From contig CAKJYB010000012.1 of assembly GCA_918241715.1 (NCBI GenBank), positions 1 through 10,320 of the forward strand: a stretch of 10,320 nucleotides of DNA, given 5' to 3'. The notes beneath the pieces are model-generated. The model had not been told where the DNA came from, did no database searches, and worked only from the letters and a program-made list of their open reading frames with translations. Origin of the DNA: Clostridiales bacterium. Its GTDB lineage: Bacteria > Bacillota > Clostridia > Christensenellales > UBA1242. Positions 1-6,447 of this stretch are shown here, piece after piece (position 1 is the stretch's first letter; every line of letters starts with the position of its first letter). The position numbers were made by a program, and so were the translations under genes.

Positions 1-556
1 ATATAATATTAAGGATTTAAGTGGCATAAATGGTGAAATTAGGCCGGGAATAGTTCATAGGCTGGATAAAGACACAAGTGGATTGCTTGTTGTCGCAAAA
101 AATGATTTTGCACATGTCGATTTGGCAGAACAAATCAAAAACAAGACTTGCCACAGAAACTATCTTGCTCTTTTGGACGGAAATCCTAAAAATGACGAAG
201 GGCACATTGAGACATTTATCAAGCGTGATCCGAAAGACAGAAAAAAGATGAGTGTGCAAAAAGACGGGAGAATTGCAATAACAGATTATAAGGTTTTGCA
301 AAGATTTTCCAAAACCTGTCTTGTTGAGTTTATGCTTCAAACGGGCAGAACACATCAAATCAGAGTTCATGCAAAACATCTTGGACACCCTGTTGTTGGG
401 GACAAAGTCTATGGAAGGGAAGTCAAAGGTCTTCAGGGGCAGTTGTTGCACGCATACAAACTTTCTTTTGTGCACCCAAGGACAAAAAAAGAGATGACTT
501 TTCAGGCAGAACTGCCGGATTATTTCAAAGAATATTTAAACAAACAAAAAGCCTAA
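1..556 (+). CDS. rluD: RluD-type 23S rRNA pseudouridine synthase (3' part; start lies before the window)
   Basis: This enzyme isomerises uridine to pseudouridine in rRNA. The reading frame is open from base 2 and the true start is upstream of the window. The visible part begins just before the family signature HRLDKDTSGLLVVAK; the Asp encoded at 65-67 is the expected catalytic nucleophile of RluA/RluD-family synthases. Further on, QTGRTHQIRVH and GHPVVGDKVYG are the conserved substrate-binding and C-terminal core motifs. The signature is closer to RluD (HRLDKDT) than to RluA or RluC, but the N-terminal S4 domain that would help to assign it cannot be seen. The protein ends with KQKA at a TAA, and the last codons also form the upstream arm of the terminator. 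Family assignment is secure. The exact subfamily and target uridines are inferred. Confidence 0.9.
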   Translation, partial: YNIKDLSGINGEIRPGIVHRLDKDTSGLLVVAKNDFAHVDLAEQIKNKTCHRNYLALLDGNPKNDEGHIETFIKRDPKDRKKMSVQKDGRIAITDYKVLQRFSKTCLVEFMLQTGRTHQIRVHAKHLGHPVVGDKVYGREVKGLQGQLLHAYKLSFVHPRTKKEMTFQAELPDYFKEYLNKQKA

Positions 557-578
557 ATTTGCTGGGCTTTTTTCTTTT
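546..578 (+). terminator. Rho-independent terminator of the rluD transcript
   Basis: An 8-bp stem, AAAAAGCC (546-553) against GGCTTTTT (565-572), encloses an 11-base loop and runs into a T-rich tract. The upstream arm lies inside the last codons of the pseudouridine synthase gene. Confidence 0.8.
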
Positions 579-585
579 AATATAC

Positions 586-615
586 TTGACAAAAACGCTT
601 GAATTCTGCTATAAT
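586..615 (+). promoter_or_regulatory. Strong housekeeping (SigA-type) promoter for rplU-prp-rpmA
   Basis: A perfect -35 TTGACA (586-591) and a perfect -10 TATAAT (610-615) are separated by 18 bp. An extended -10 TG dinucleotide sits at 607-608. Transcription should start near 622, leaving a leader of about 75 nt before rplU. Confidence 0.9.
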
Positions 616-621
616 ACGCAT

Positions 622-689
622 GTATCCGCGTGGAAAAGGTTTTGAAAGACACAAAGTGCACCTTAACAGCGAGTTTGGATAGAGGAGGT
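622..689 (+). promoter_or_regulatory. Probable ribosomal-protein L21 leader (structured 5' UTR)
   Basis: The untranslated leader of rplU can fold on itself. TATCC (623-627) pairs with GGATA (677-681), AAGGT (636-640) pairs with ACCTT (660-664), and a small hairpin CAC/GTG (650-652 with 656-658) lies inside. The outer helix ends one base before the strong Shine-Dalgarno AGGAGGT (683-689). L21 leaders are a known autoregulatory RNA class upstream of rplU in Firmicutes, where the ribosomal protein is thought to feed back on its own mRNA. Position and overall architecture fit that class. The pairing was found by eye and no covariance model was run. Confidence 0.55.
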
Positions 690-696
690 ATTAAAA

Positions 697-1005
697 ATGT
701 TTGCAGTAGTTCAAACAGGTGGAAAGCAATACAACGTTACTGAAAACGATGTTGTTAGAGTTGAAAGACTTGAACATGCAGTTGGCGACAAGATCAACCT
801 TGACGTTTTGCTCGTTTCAGACGGAAAGAAGACAATTGCAGGGACACCTATCGTAAAAACTGCCGAAGTGACAGCAGAAGTTGTTGCACACGGAAAGGGC
901 GATAAAATCGTTGTGTTTAAATATAAACCAAAAAAGAATGTAAGAAGCAAGCAAGGTCATAGACAACCATGGACCGAAATTAAAATTGTTTCTATAAAGA
1001 TGTAA
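697..1005 (+). CDS. rplU: Ribosomal protein L21 (bL21)
   Basis: This is a structural protein of the large ribosomal subunit that binds 23S rRNA. The 102-aa product has the family's usual length. It starts MFAVVQTGGKQYNV, a classic L21 N-terminus, and carries the C-terminal signature YKPKKNVRSKQGHRQPWT, a basic rRNA-binding stretch. The start is fixed by AGGAGGT at 683-689, seven bases before the ATG. It is the first gene of rplU-prp-rpmA; only two bases separate its TAA from the ATG of prp. Expression is driven by the near-ideal promoter at 586-615 and is probably modulated by the structured leader. Confidence 0.98.
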   Translation: MFAVVQTGGKQYNVTENDVVRVERLEHAVGDKINLDVLLVSDGKKTIAGTPIVKTAEVTAEVVAHGKGDKIVVFKYKPKKNVRSKQGHRQPWTEIKIVSIKM

Positions 1006-1007
1006 TT

Positions 1008-1331
1008 ATGACGAAGATTACGATTTTCAAAAAAAATGGCATGATATACGAATATCAAGTTAAAGGCCATAGTGGTTATGCAGAAGAGGGCAGTGATATT
1101 GTGTGCAGTGGAATATCTACAGCAACTCAAATGGCACTTGTCGGGCTTAGAGAAGTTGCAAAGGCAAATGTGAAGTATGACATGAAAGATGCATATTTGC
1201 ACGTTTGGATTGAAAACTTTGAAGAAGAGAAAACTCAAACACTTCTTAGAGCCATGGAACTTACACTTGAAGATATTGTAAAAAACTATGCCAGATACGC
1301 AAAAATGGAGGTAAAAGAAAATGTATATTAA
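1008..1331 (+). CDS. prp: Ribosomal-processing cysteine protease Prp (YsxB family)
   Basis: Prp removes the short N-terminal extension of ribosomal protein L27 in Firmicutes and relatives, a step needed for ribosome function. The 107-aa protein carries the family core GHSGYAEEGSDIVCSGIS, with the expected catalytic His21 and Cys33, followed by a helix rich in small residues. It lies between rplU and rpmA, as in Bacillus and Staphylococcus. There is no clear Shine-Dalgarno before its ATG, which sits two bases after the rplU stop, so translation is probably coupled to rplU. Its end overlaps the start of rpmA by 11 bases, coupling protease and substrate. The matching cleavage site is present in the adjacent L27. 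Confidence 0.95.
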   Translation: MTKITIFKKNGMIYEYQVKGHSGYAEEGSDIVCSGISTATQMALVGLREVAKANVKYDMKDAYLHVWIENFEEEKTQTLLRAMELTLEDIVKNYARYAKMEVKENVY

Positions 1332-1593
1332 TTTACAACTTTTTGCTCATCACAAGGGTGGCGGTAGCACCAAGAACGGAAGAGATTCTCAAGCACAAAG
1401 ACTTGGAGTTAAAGCATATGCTGGACAACATGTTACAGCAGGTTCAATTATCATTAGACAACGTGGCACAAAGATTTATCCAGGTGCAAATGTTGGAATG
1501 GGAAGAGACTACACACTCTTTGCAACAAAGGACGGAAAAGTATCCTTTGGAAAGAGCAACGGAAAAAATATTGTTTCAGTTATTGCTGAATAA
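1321..1593 (+). CDS. rpmA: Ribosomal protein L27 (bL27) with Prp-cleavable N-terminal extension
   Basis: L27 is a large-subunit protein whose N-terminal tail reaches the peptidyl-transferase centre. The 90-aa product begins MYINLQLFAHHKGGGSTKNGRDS. The segment NLQLFA matches the Prp recognition motif (NLQFFA type), so cleavage after Ala9 would expose the mature start HHKGGGST. The rest (QRLGVKAYAGQ, GSIIIRQRGTKIYPGANVGMGRDYTLFA) is canonical. The ATG overlaps the end of prp by 11 bases and is preceded by GGAGGT (1307-1312). A terminator starts two bases after the stop codon. The requirement for cleavage is known from family members, not shown here. Confidence 0.97.
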   Translation: MYINLQLFAHHKGGGSTKNGRDSQAQRLGVKAYAGQHVTAGSIIIRQRGTKIYPGANVGMGRDYTLFATKDGKVSFGKSNGKNIVSVIAE

Positions 1594-1594
1594 G

Positions 1595-1621
1595 AAAAGG
1601 GCGCAAGCTCTTTTTTGTTTT
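1595..1621 (+). terminator. Rho-independent terminator of rplU-prp-rpmA
   Basis: The stem AAAAGGGC (1595-1602) pairs with GCTCTTTT (1607-1614), with one G-U pair, around a GCAA (GNRA) tetraloop, followed by a T tract. It ends only about nine bases before the ogg start codon. Confidence 0.85.
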
Positions 1622-1629
1622 AAGGAAAT

Positions 1630-2448
1630 ATGAAATATAAATTTGTCAAAGACGGAATTGAAATTGTCGGGAAAGAAGATTTCAACATCGAACACATTTT
1701 GGAATGTGGGCAAGTTTTTTCATTTCAAAAAAATGACAATTATATAGTGTTTTCTGCAGACAAAATGGCAGAGATTTTTGAAGATAAAAATGGCTTTTTA
1801 ATCAAGACAAAATCACCAGAATATTTTGAAAATTATTTTGATTTAAAGACAGATTATTCTCAAATTAAGAGAGTTCTTTCAAAACACAAAATTTTAGAAA
1901 ATCCAGTAAAATTTGGTTACGGAATCAGAATTTTAAGGCAAAATTTGTTTGAAACGCTTATTTCTTTTATTGTTTCTGCAAACAACAACATAAAAAGAAT
2001 CAAGCAAATTTTGTTTAGGATAAGAGAAAAATTTGGCAGGAAGATGAACGGATATTTTGCATTTCCAACAAGACAACAACTTCTTAAAGCAACGGAAGAA
2101 GATTTTGCAAAAATGGGTGCTGGATACAGGGCAAAATATTTGTTTGAAGTGCTAAGACAAATTGATGACAACACTTTGCAAGATTGGCAAAAACTTGACA
2201 CGAAAACCTTGAGAAAAAAATTGCAAATGCTTATGGGTGTTGGACCAAAAGTTGCAGACTGCATTTTGCTTTTTGGTTTTTCAAGGCAGGATGTTTTTCC
2301 TGTTGACACTTGGATACATCAAATGTATGAAAAGTTTTATGGCAAAGAGTCAAACAGAGAAAAGATTAGGTTTTCGTTGACCGAAGAGTTTGGAAGTCTC
2401 TCTGGTTATGCACAGCAATATTTGTTTTTCTTTATGCGCAGTGAATAA
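1630..2448 (+). CDS. ogg: 8-oxoguanine DNA glycosylase/AP lyase (OGG1 family)
   Basis: This base-excision-repair enzyme removes 8-oxoguanine from DNA and nicks the abasic site. The 272-aa protein has the OGG N-terminal domain (FNIEHILECGQVFSF, residues 18-32) and the helical glycosylase core starting at NLFETLISFIVSANNNIKRI. The helix-hairpin-helix-GPD motif is at residues 200-229: MLMGVGPKVADC with the catalytic Lys207, and VFPVDTWI with the catalytic Asp226. The C-terminal GYAQQYLFFF is also typical. The start is supported by the intact N-terminal domain, but the Shine-Dalgarno (AAGGA, 1622-1626) is only three bases from the ATG. No promoter is visible between the L27 terminator and this gene, so expression may depend on readthrough. 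It has no functional link to its neighbours. Confidence 0.92.
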   Translation: MKYKFVKDGIEIVGKEDFNIEHILECGQVFSFQKNDNYIVFSADKMAEIFEDKNGFLIKTKSPEYFENYFDLKTDYSQIKRVLSKHKILENPVKFGYGIRILRQNLFETLISFIVSANNNIKRIKQILFRIREKFGRKMNGYFAFPTRQQLLKATEEDFAKMGAGYRAKYLFEVLRQIDDNTLQDWQKLDTKTLRKKLQMLMGVGPKVADCILLFGFSRQDVFPVDTWIHQMYEKFYGKESNREKIRFSLTEEFGSLSGYAQQYLFFFMRSE

Positions 2449-2465
2449 TTTTTTAAAATTATGTA

Positions 2466-2494
2466 TTGAAAAACGTGCGAATATGTGCTAGAAT
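2466..2494 (+). promoter_or_regulatory. SigA-type promoter for the 568-aa lipoprotein gene
   Basis: TTGAAA (2466-2471) and TAGAAT (2489-2494) are 17 bp apart, with an extended -10 TG at 2486-2487. A start near 2501 leaves a short leader containing the Shine-Dalgarno AGGAG (2507-2511) ahead of the ATG at 2518. Confidence 0.75.
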
Positions 2495-2517
2495 AAAGAT
2501 AGATTTAGGAGAATGCT

Positions 2518-4224
2518 ATGGGAAAGTTGAAAAAAATAATTGTAACTGTGCTGGCTGGCAGCTGTTTTTTTGGACCACTTGCAGCTTGTGATAATGGAAA
2601 CAACAACTCTGGGACAGGAACAGGGCCATCAATTGTCGAAACAGACAAGAATGAAGAATTTAAAGAAACAATCGAAACAGGATATAACGGCGTAAAAGGT
2701 GGAAACTTCACTTTTGACAGAAGTGTTTCACACTCAACGCAGACATATCTTTTTGACGGAAATAAAGTTAGAAATGAAGACACAATTTACGAGCGTGGGA
2801 TGCAGAGCTACATGTACAGATACGATGGGTCTGATTATCACAAAGTTGCAATAAACGAATCAGAAATTCCAAGCTACGATGCAAACGGAATCACTTTTAG
2901 GGCTCTTTCAGAAACAGAAGCAGGAGTTTCCTTTGCTGATGGCTCAACAGGAAAGGCTTTTTATCAAGGCGACAAGATTGTTTTGGAATCTGAAAACCAA
3001 ACATTGACATTCTACAATATCGGCACAACAAAAGTGGCAATTCCTGAAAAGTATATTGACGATGCAAAAGTAGAACAAGATCAAGCCTATTTTGCAAATA
3101 TTGTTGAAAAACTTAAAACCCCAAATTATTTGGTTGAATACGTGGTTGATGATGGTGTTGTCGCATATCATGTTGACGGAAACAACACAAAAGTTGACAC
3201 AACAATTTACACTTTAGAAGATGGCAAAAACTACGTTTATACATACAACACACAAGAAAGCGTTTACTACAGAGCAGAGGGTGAGGTTGACAGACATTTT
3301 GACTTTTCAGATCTCACAAATTCTGGCTATGTAGAATCAGAGGGTTATTTTGTTATAAGAATAAGTGGAAGAAAGTATTTCGCAGTCGTTGAAAATGAAG
3401 ATAGAGTTCAATTCTACAACAGCACAGAAGCATTTTCTGTAAGCAATTTTGGAAAAGAAAGCGTTGTTGCTCCAGAAAATTATAAAGAAAACGGACAAAA
3501 TCCACCACCAATCATTGACGAAGAAAACATCAAAGTAGATGGCAAATACAACATGCCACTTGTGATTGACGTGTTGACAAAGTGGATGAATGGAGACAAC
3601 CAGTTTGGTCAGAGTGTTTATGCAAGAAAGGCGCAAATAGACGAAGAACTTGGACAGATTATGCTTGTTGACTTTGATGAAAATGGTCTTGCATTTTATG
3701 TTACATCAAAATCAACCACAGACGGCACGCTTGTTGATTTCAGAAAGATTTATTTCAATGATGACGAAGTGAACAACGCAATTAAAAACGCAACAACAAA
3801 AGAAGACTTTGAAACGGCATTGAATTCTGTAAATGTAAGAAAAATTATGTTTGCAGACATAAATTCGATAGACAATGAATCAACACAAGAAAGCATCAAC
3901 ACAAGAGCACAAAATGTTTTGGCTCTTGAAAATGTTGAAGCAAATGTTTTGTTTGCTTTTGAGACGCCAACCCTTGCAGAAGATTATACATATGGAAATG
4001 GCTTGATTTACAAGATGATGGCGTTTACAAATGACGGGATTCTTCGTACTTACTCAATCAAAGCTCTCAGCAAAACTAGAGTAGAAAACAACGAAACAAT
4101 TTATTTCCATGTTTCAGACAGAAAACTTGAAGAAGTTTCTCAAGAAAATGTTTCGACTTATCAAACAGAAACTCCACAAAACGCACAAAGTTATATCTAC
4201 AATTTGGACGGAAGAGAGTTTTAG
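2518..4224 (+). CDS. Predicted large surface lipoprotein with duplicated domain, function unknown
   Basis: I do not recognise a named family. The 568-aa protein has a lipoprotein signal peptide: basic MGKLKK, a hydrophobic core, and lipobox LAAC with lipidated Cys24. A low-complexity Asn/Gly/Ser/Thr tether (25-37) follows. Two tandem related domains can be seen by eye, at about residues 63-179 and 203-322. They share N-[FY] at the start, a DGN turn, a [DT]TIY strand, Tyr-rich strands, and an ending P-E-[KN]-Y. A Pro-rich linker (NPPP, 328-331) leads to a third, different mixed region (340-568). The alternating polar/aromatic strand pattern suggests beta-rich domains, possibly like the half-barrel lipoproteins that hold lipids or envelope ligands; that is inference. 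The gene has its own promoter and terminator, so it is monocistronic. It would act on the outer face of the membrane. Confidence 0.85.
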   Translation: MGKLKKIIVTVLAGSCFFGPLAACDNGNNNSGTGTGPSIVETDKNEEFKETIETGYNGVKGGNFTFDRSVSHSTQTYLFDGNKVRNEDTIYERGMQSYMYRYDGSDYHKVAINESEIPSYDANGITFRALSETEAGVSFADGSTGKAFYQGDKIVLESENQTLTFYNIGTTKVAIPEKYIDDAKVEQDQAYFANIVEKLKTPNYLVEYVVDDGVVAYHVDGNNTKVDTTIYTLEDGKNYVYTYNTQESVYYRAEGEVDRHFDFSDLTNSGYVESEGYFVIRISGRKYFAVVENEDRVQFYNSTEAFSVSNFGKESVVAPENYKENGQNPPPIIDEENIKVDGKYNMPLVIDVLTKWMNGDNQFGQSVYARKAQIDEELGQIMLVDFDENGLAFYVTSKSTTDGTLVDFRKIYFNDDEVNNAIKNATTKEDFETALNSVNVRKIMFADINSIDNESTQESINTRAQNVLALENVEANVLFAFETPTLAEDYTYGNGLIYKMMAFTNDGILRTYSIKALSKTRVENNETIYFHVSDRKLEEVSQENVSTYQTETPQNAQSYIYNLDGREF

Positions 4225-4244
4225 GATATGTCTATCAAACAAAG

Positions 4245-4272
4245 AAAGCTTGGCTACGCCAAGTTTTTTTTT
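4245..4272 (+). terminator. Rho-independent terminator of the 568-aa lipoprotein gene
   Basis: The stem AAAGCTTGGC (4245-4254) pairs with GCCAAGTTTT (4258-4267), with one G-U pair, around a TAC triloop. It is followed directly by a T-rich run. Confidence 0.9.
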
Positions 4273-4279
4273 AATTTTA

Positions 4280-4308
4280 TTGTTTTTTTTTGTTTTGTGT
4301 GATATCAT
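4280..4308 (+). promoter_or_regulatory. Promoter for the 698-aa protein gene, predicted leaderless
   Basis: TTGTTT (4280-4285) and TATCAT (4303-4308) are spaced by 17 bp, with an extended -10 TG at 4300-4301. The -10 ends only six bases before the ATG at 4315, so the predicted transcription start falls on or next to the start codon. No Shine-Dalgarno is present in between. The -35 is weak and lies in a T-rich region, so it may match by chance; the extended -10 carries most of the evidence. Confidence 0.6.
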
Positions 4309-4314
4309 AAAGAC

Positions 4315-6411
4315 ATGAAGAAGAATTGGTTAAGTCTGCTTCTAAAGATGCTTTGCTTATGCCTATGTTTCACCTTCCTTCTTGGATCAACTAATTGTGG
4401 TGCTTCAGGTGGTGGCTCTGGTGGTGAAAGTGGTGAAAGTGAAGAAGATCCAAGCGAAGATGAAGAACCAGACGAAGATGATGAAGAGTCTGACGACAGG
4501 GATGCCGATCCAAAGTTGCTCTCAGGAGCAAAGGTTTTGTCTCGTCCTGAAGACTATGACTTTGATGAAGCTTTAGGTGGTTATTCAGAAAACTTTTTCA
4601 ACATTTTTGCAAGAAGTGTTATGAACTATCTTTATGAGCTTTATGCGCGTAATGACACAGCTGCTGATTACTATACAATTATTTCAAGAGATATTGATTA
4701 TACCGAAGTGTCTGACCCAGACTTGCAAGATAAACTTAGAAGTTGGAAGTTTGAAAAATACACAGCAGAGGCTCCAAACAAATTTGCAATTGGTCAGGTT
4801 GTAGACCAAGAAACTCAACTTAATGAAGATGGGAAACAACTCTATTTTAGAGATTCGATTAGATATACGATAACAAATGAAACAACGGAAAGTGATACCC
4901 AAACTATCATATTAAACACAAACCAAAATTGGAAATGGGGAAAGACAATAAACGAAGATATTACAATTTTCTCAGGTTTAGATGGAATAACGGTAAATCC
5001 AACTGATTCAAACGGAAAAATTTCAGTTATTGTCGATTTAGACGCAATCGGTTTTGACGACTGGAAGTTGTATAACAGAATAAAAGATTTGGGTGTAACT
5101 GAGCCAAGCATTTATTATGGCTATTTGTATACAGCTGCTGCTTCTCCAGTTTACAAAGAGCAAGTAGAAGGAGAAAATGTCGTTGATTTCTACAAATCTC
5201 CAGCATACAATCCAGATTCTGAAGTTTGGATAAACTACTATCAAGATGCACTTGAATATGTCGCTTATCTTACAGCACTTGGCTACAACAGAGAAGATGA
5301 TGCAGCGTTCTTTGATTTTGAGATTCCTGCAGCACTTAAAACTGGAAGCGATTCTCCAATTTTGGTTGGTGGCTGGGGAGCAAACAGAATCAATATCAAA
5401 GACGCATTGGAAAATGTTAAAGAAAAATATAAAGCAACGACAAATTATATTGGACTTGCTTACAAAGATATGATTGCAATCACGGACTTTATTTTGGATG
5501 AAGTGATTGGACCAAACAGCCCAAATTCTTTTGAGTTAAATGGAAACACATATTATCGAAACTATGGTGCGTCAGTTTACAATATCATTAAACACGTTTG
5601 CATGGAAGTTCCTATTGGTGGAAGAGTAGTTGATGGAGCATACCAAAAAGTAACTCTTGCAAACGGCTTTTTGACATCAAAAATCACCGATTATGCAGGG
5701 GACGCATTCAGTATCAGTGAAAACGACGATGAAATGTTTGAAAAGATTGAAGCTGCGGAGTATCAAAGCATTGTGTTCTTCCCACGTTCTACAAGCCTTG
5801 GGACAAGACTTGGCAATGTCCATTTGATGTTTGAATATTATGAATTGGCTACAGGCTCAACAAGAGTGATTGACGAAGAAAATGGTTTGACAATCAATAT
5901 TGGCTTTAGATATTATGACAGCGTGAATGATGTTGTCATTGAAGCAGCAGCATACAAATTTACCATCAAATATGGAAAGAATGGAATCATTTCGGACCCA
6001 AGTCTTCCAGAACCACACTCTGCATGTGATGATGATGTTATGGACGTAATCATTGGCGAAGATGAAGAATCCGACACAAAGTTTAGCCAAGAAATCATTA
6101 TCAACACAAGATTTGACAACAATATTGGTGGTGGTGCAATAAATGCTTTTGCAAACGGACAAGGAACAGGGGCGGATTCAAGATACATTCTTCTTAGTGG
6201 AACAACAGAAGCAAAAGATTATTACAAGCTCAACGACTCTTCAAGCTATGGACAATATGGCACACTCAATGAAGAAAAATTTAGGGGTGTGTGCGACTTT
6301 ATGGAAGTGTACTTTGACATCGAAAAGGACAAAGACAACGCAGCAAACAAGAGTTATGCATTTAAAGTTGCAGCAACCATTTACCCAATGGACGATGAGA
6401 TAGAAGAATAA
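4315..6411 (+). CDS. Large predicted exported, probably lipid-anchored protein, function unknown
   Basis: I do not recognise a family. The 698-aa protein begins with a signal peptide (MKKNWLSLLLKMLCLCLCFTFLLGS) containing three closely spaced Cys. It ends at an atypical lipobox, S-T-N-Cys28, where Asn at -1 and Ser at -3 depart from the usual L-x-[AGS]-C. Cys28 is followed by a Gly/Ser stretch (29-40) and a very acidic linker (41-66), the usual build of a surface lipoprotein tether, so lipidation is likely but not certain. The globular part (67-698) is rich in Tyr, Asp and Glu and has no obvious transmembrane segment, enzyme motif or clear internal repeat; Cys429, Cys571 and Cys660 are the only later cysteines. 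An alternative start at Met12 would remove the basic n-region, so 4315 is preferred. Own promoter and terminator imply independent expression. It may be a lineage-specific envelope protein; no function is claimed. Confidence 0.85.
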   Translation: MKKNWLSLLLKMLCLCLCFTFLLGSTNCGASGGGSGGESGESEEDPSEDEEPDEDDEESDDRDADPKLLSGAKVLSRPEDYDFDEALGGYSENFFNIFARSVMNYLYELYARNDTAADYYTIISRDIDYTEVSDPDLQDKLRSWKFEKYTAEAPNKFAIGQVVDQETQLNEDGKQLYFRDSIRYTITNETTESDTQTIILNTNQNWKWGKTINEDITIFSGLDGITVNPTDSNGKISVIVDLDAIGFDDWKLYNRIKDLGVTEPSIYYGYLYTAAASPVYKEQVEGENVVDFYKSPAYNPDSEVWINYYQDALEYVAYLTALGYNREDDAAFFDFEIPAALKTGSDSPILVGGWGANRINIKDALENVKEKYKATTNYIGLAYKDMIAITDFILDEVIGPNSPNSFELNGNTYYRNYGASVYNIIKHVCMEVPIGGRVVDGAYQKVTLANGFLTSKITDYAGDAFSISENDDEMFEKIEAAEYQSIVFFPRSTSLGTRLGNVHLMFEYYELATGSTRVIDEENGLTINIGFRYYDSVNDVVIEAAAYKFTIKYGKNGIISDPSLPEPHSACDDDVMDVIIGEDEESDTKFSQEIIINTRFDNNIGGGAINAFANGQGTGADSRYILLSGTTEAKDYYKLNDSSSYGQYGTLNEEKFRGVCDFMEVYFDIEKDKDNAANKSYAFKVAATIYPMDDEIEE

Positions 6412-6438
6412 AAAAAGAAACTTCGGTTTCTTTTTTTT
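6411..6438 (+). terminator. Rho-independent terminator with UUCG tetraloop
   Basis: An 11-bp stem with GAAAC (6417-6421) against GTTTC (6426-6430), extended by A/T pairs (6411-6416 with 6431-6436), closes on the hyperstable C(UUCG)G tetraloop. It is followed by T residues. The stem begins at the last base of the stop codon of the 698-aa gene. Confidence 0.92.
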
Positions 6439-6447
6439 ATTTTGCTA

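Noticed and set aside
17..475. Long minus-strand open frame opposite the rluD gene
   Set aside because: It lies entirely opposite a well-supported gene, has no ribosome-binding site or recognisable motif, and its composition is that of an antisense shadow. The same applies to the other minus-strand frames in the window.
1343..1633. Alternative +2-frame open frame within rpmA
   Set aside because: rpmA in the other frame is an unmistakable L27. This one is a frame shadow running through the terminator.
2445..2462. Perfect A/T-only inverted repeat (ATAATTTT and AAAATTAT) at the ogg stop codon
   Set aside because: It has no G-C pairs and only a two-base centre, so it is a poor terminator and could arise by chance in AT-rich intergenic DNA.
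4109..4318. Plus-strand 69-codon frame bridging the 568-aa gene end and the 698-aa gene start
   Set aside because: It overlaps the end of the lipoprotein gene in another frame and runs through the terminator and the promoter region. The product is low-complexity Lys/Phe-rich with no Shine-Dalgarno.
4429..4515. GA-rich repetitive DNA (Gly/Ser then Asp/Glu codons) as a possible tandem repeat or recombination site
   Set aside because: The units are irregular and fully explained by the acidic tether of the encoded protein. No exact repeat unit is maintained.
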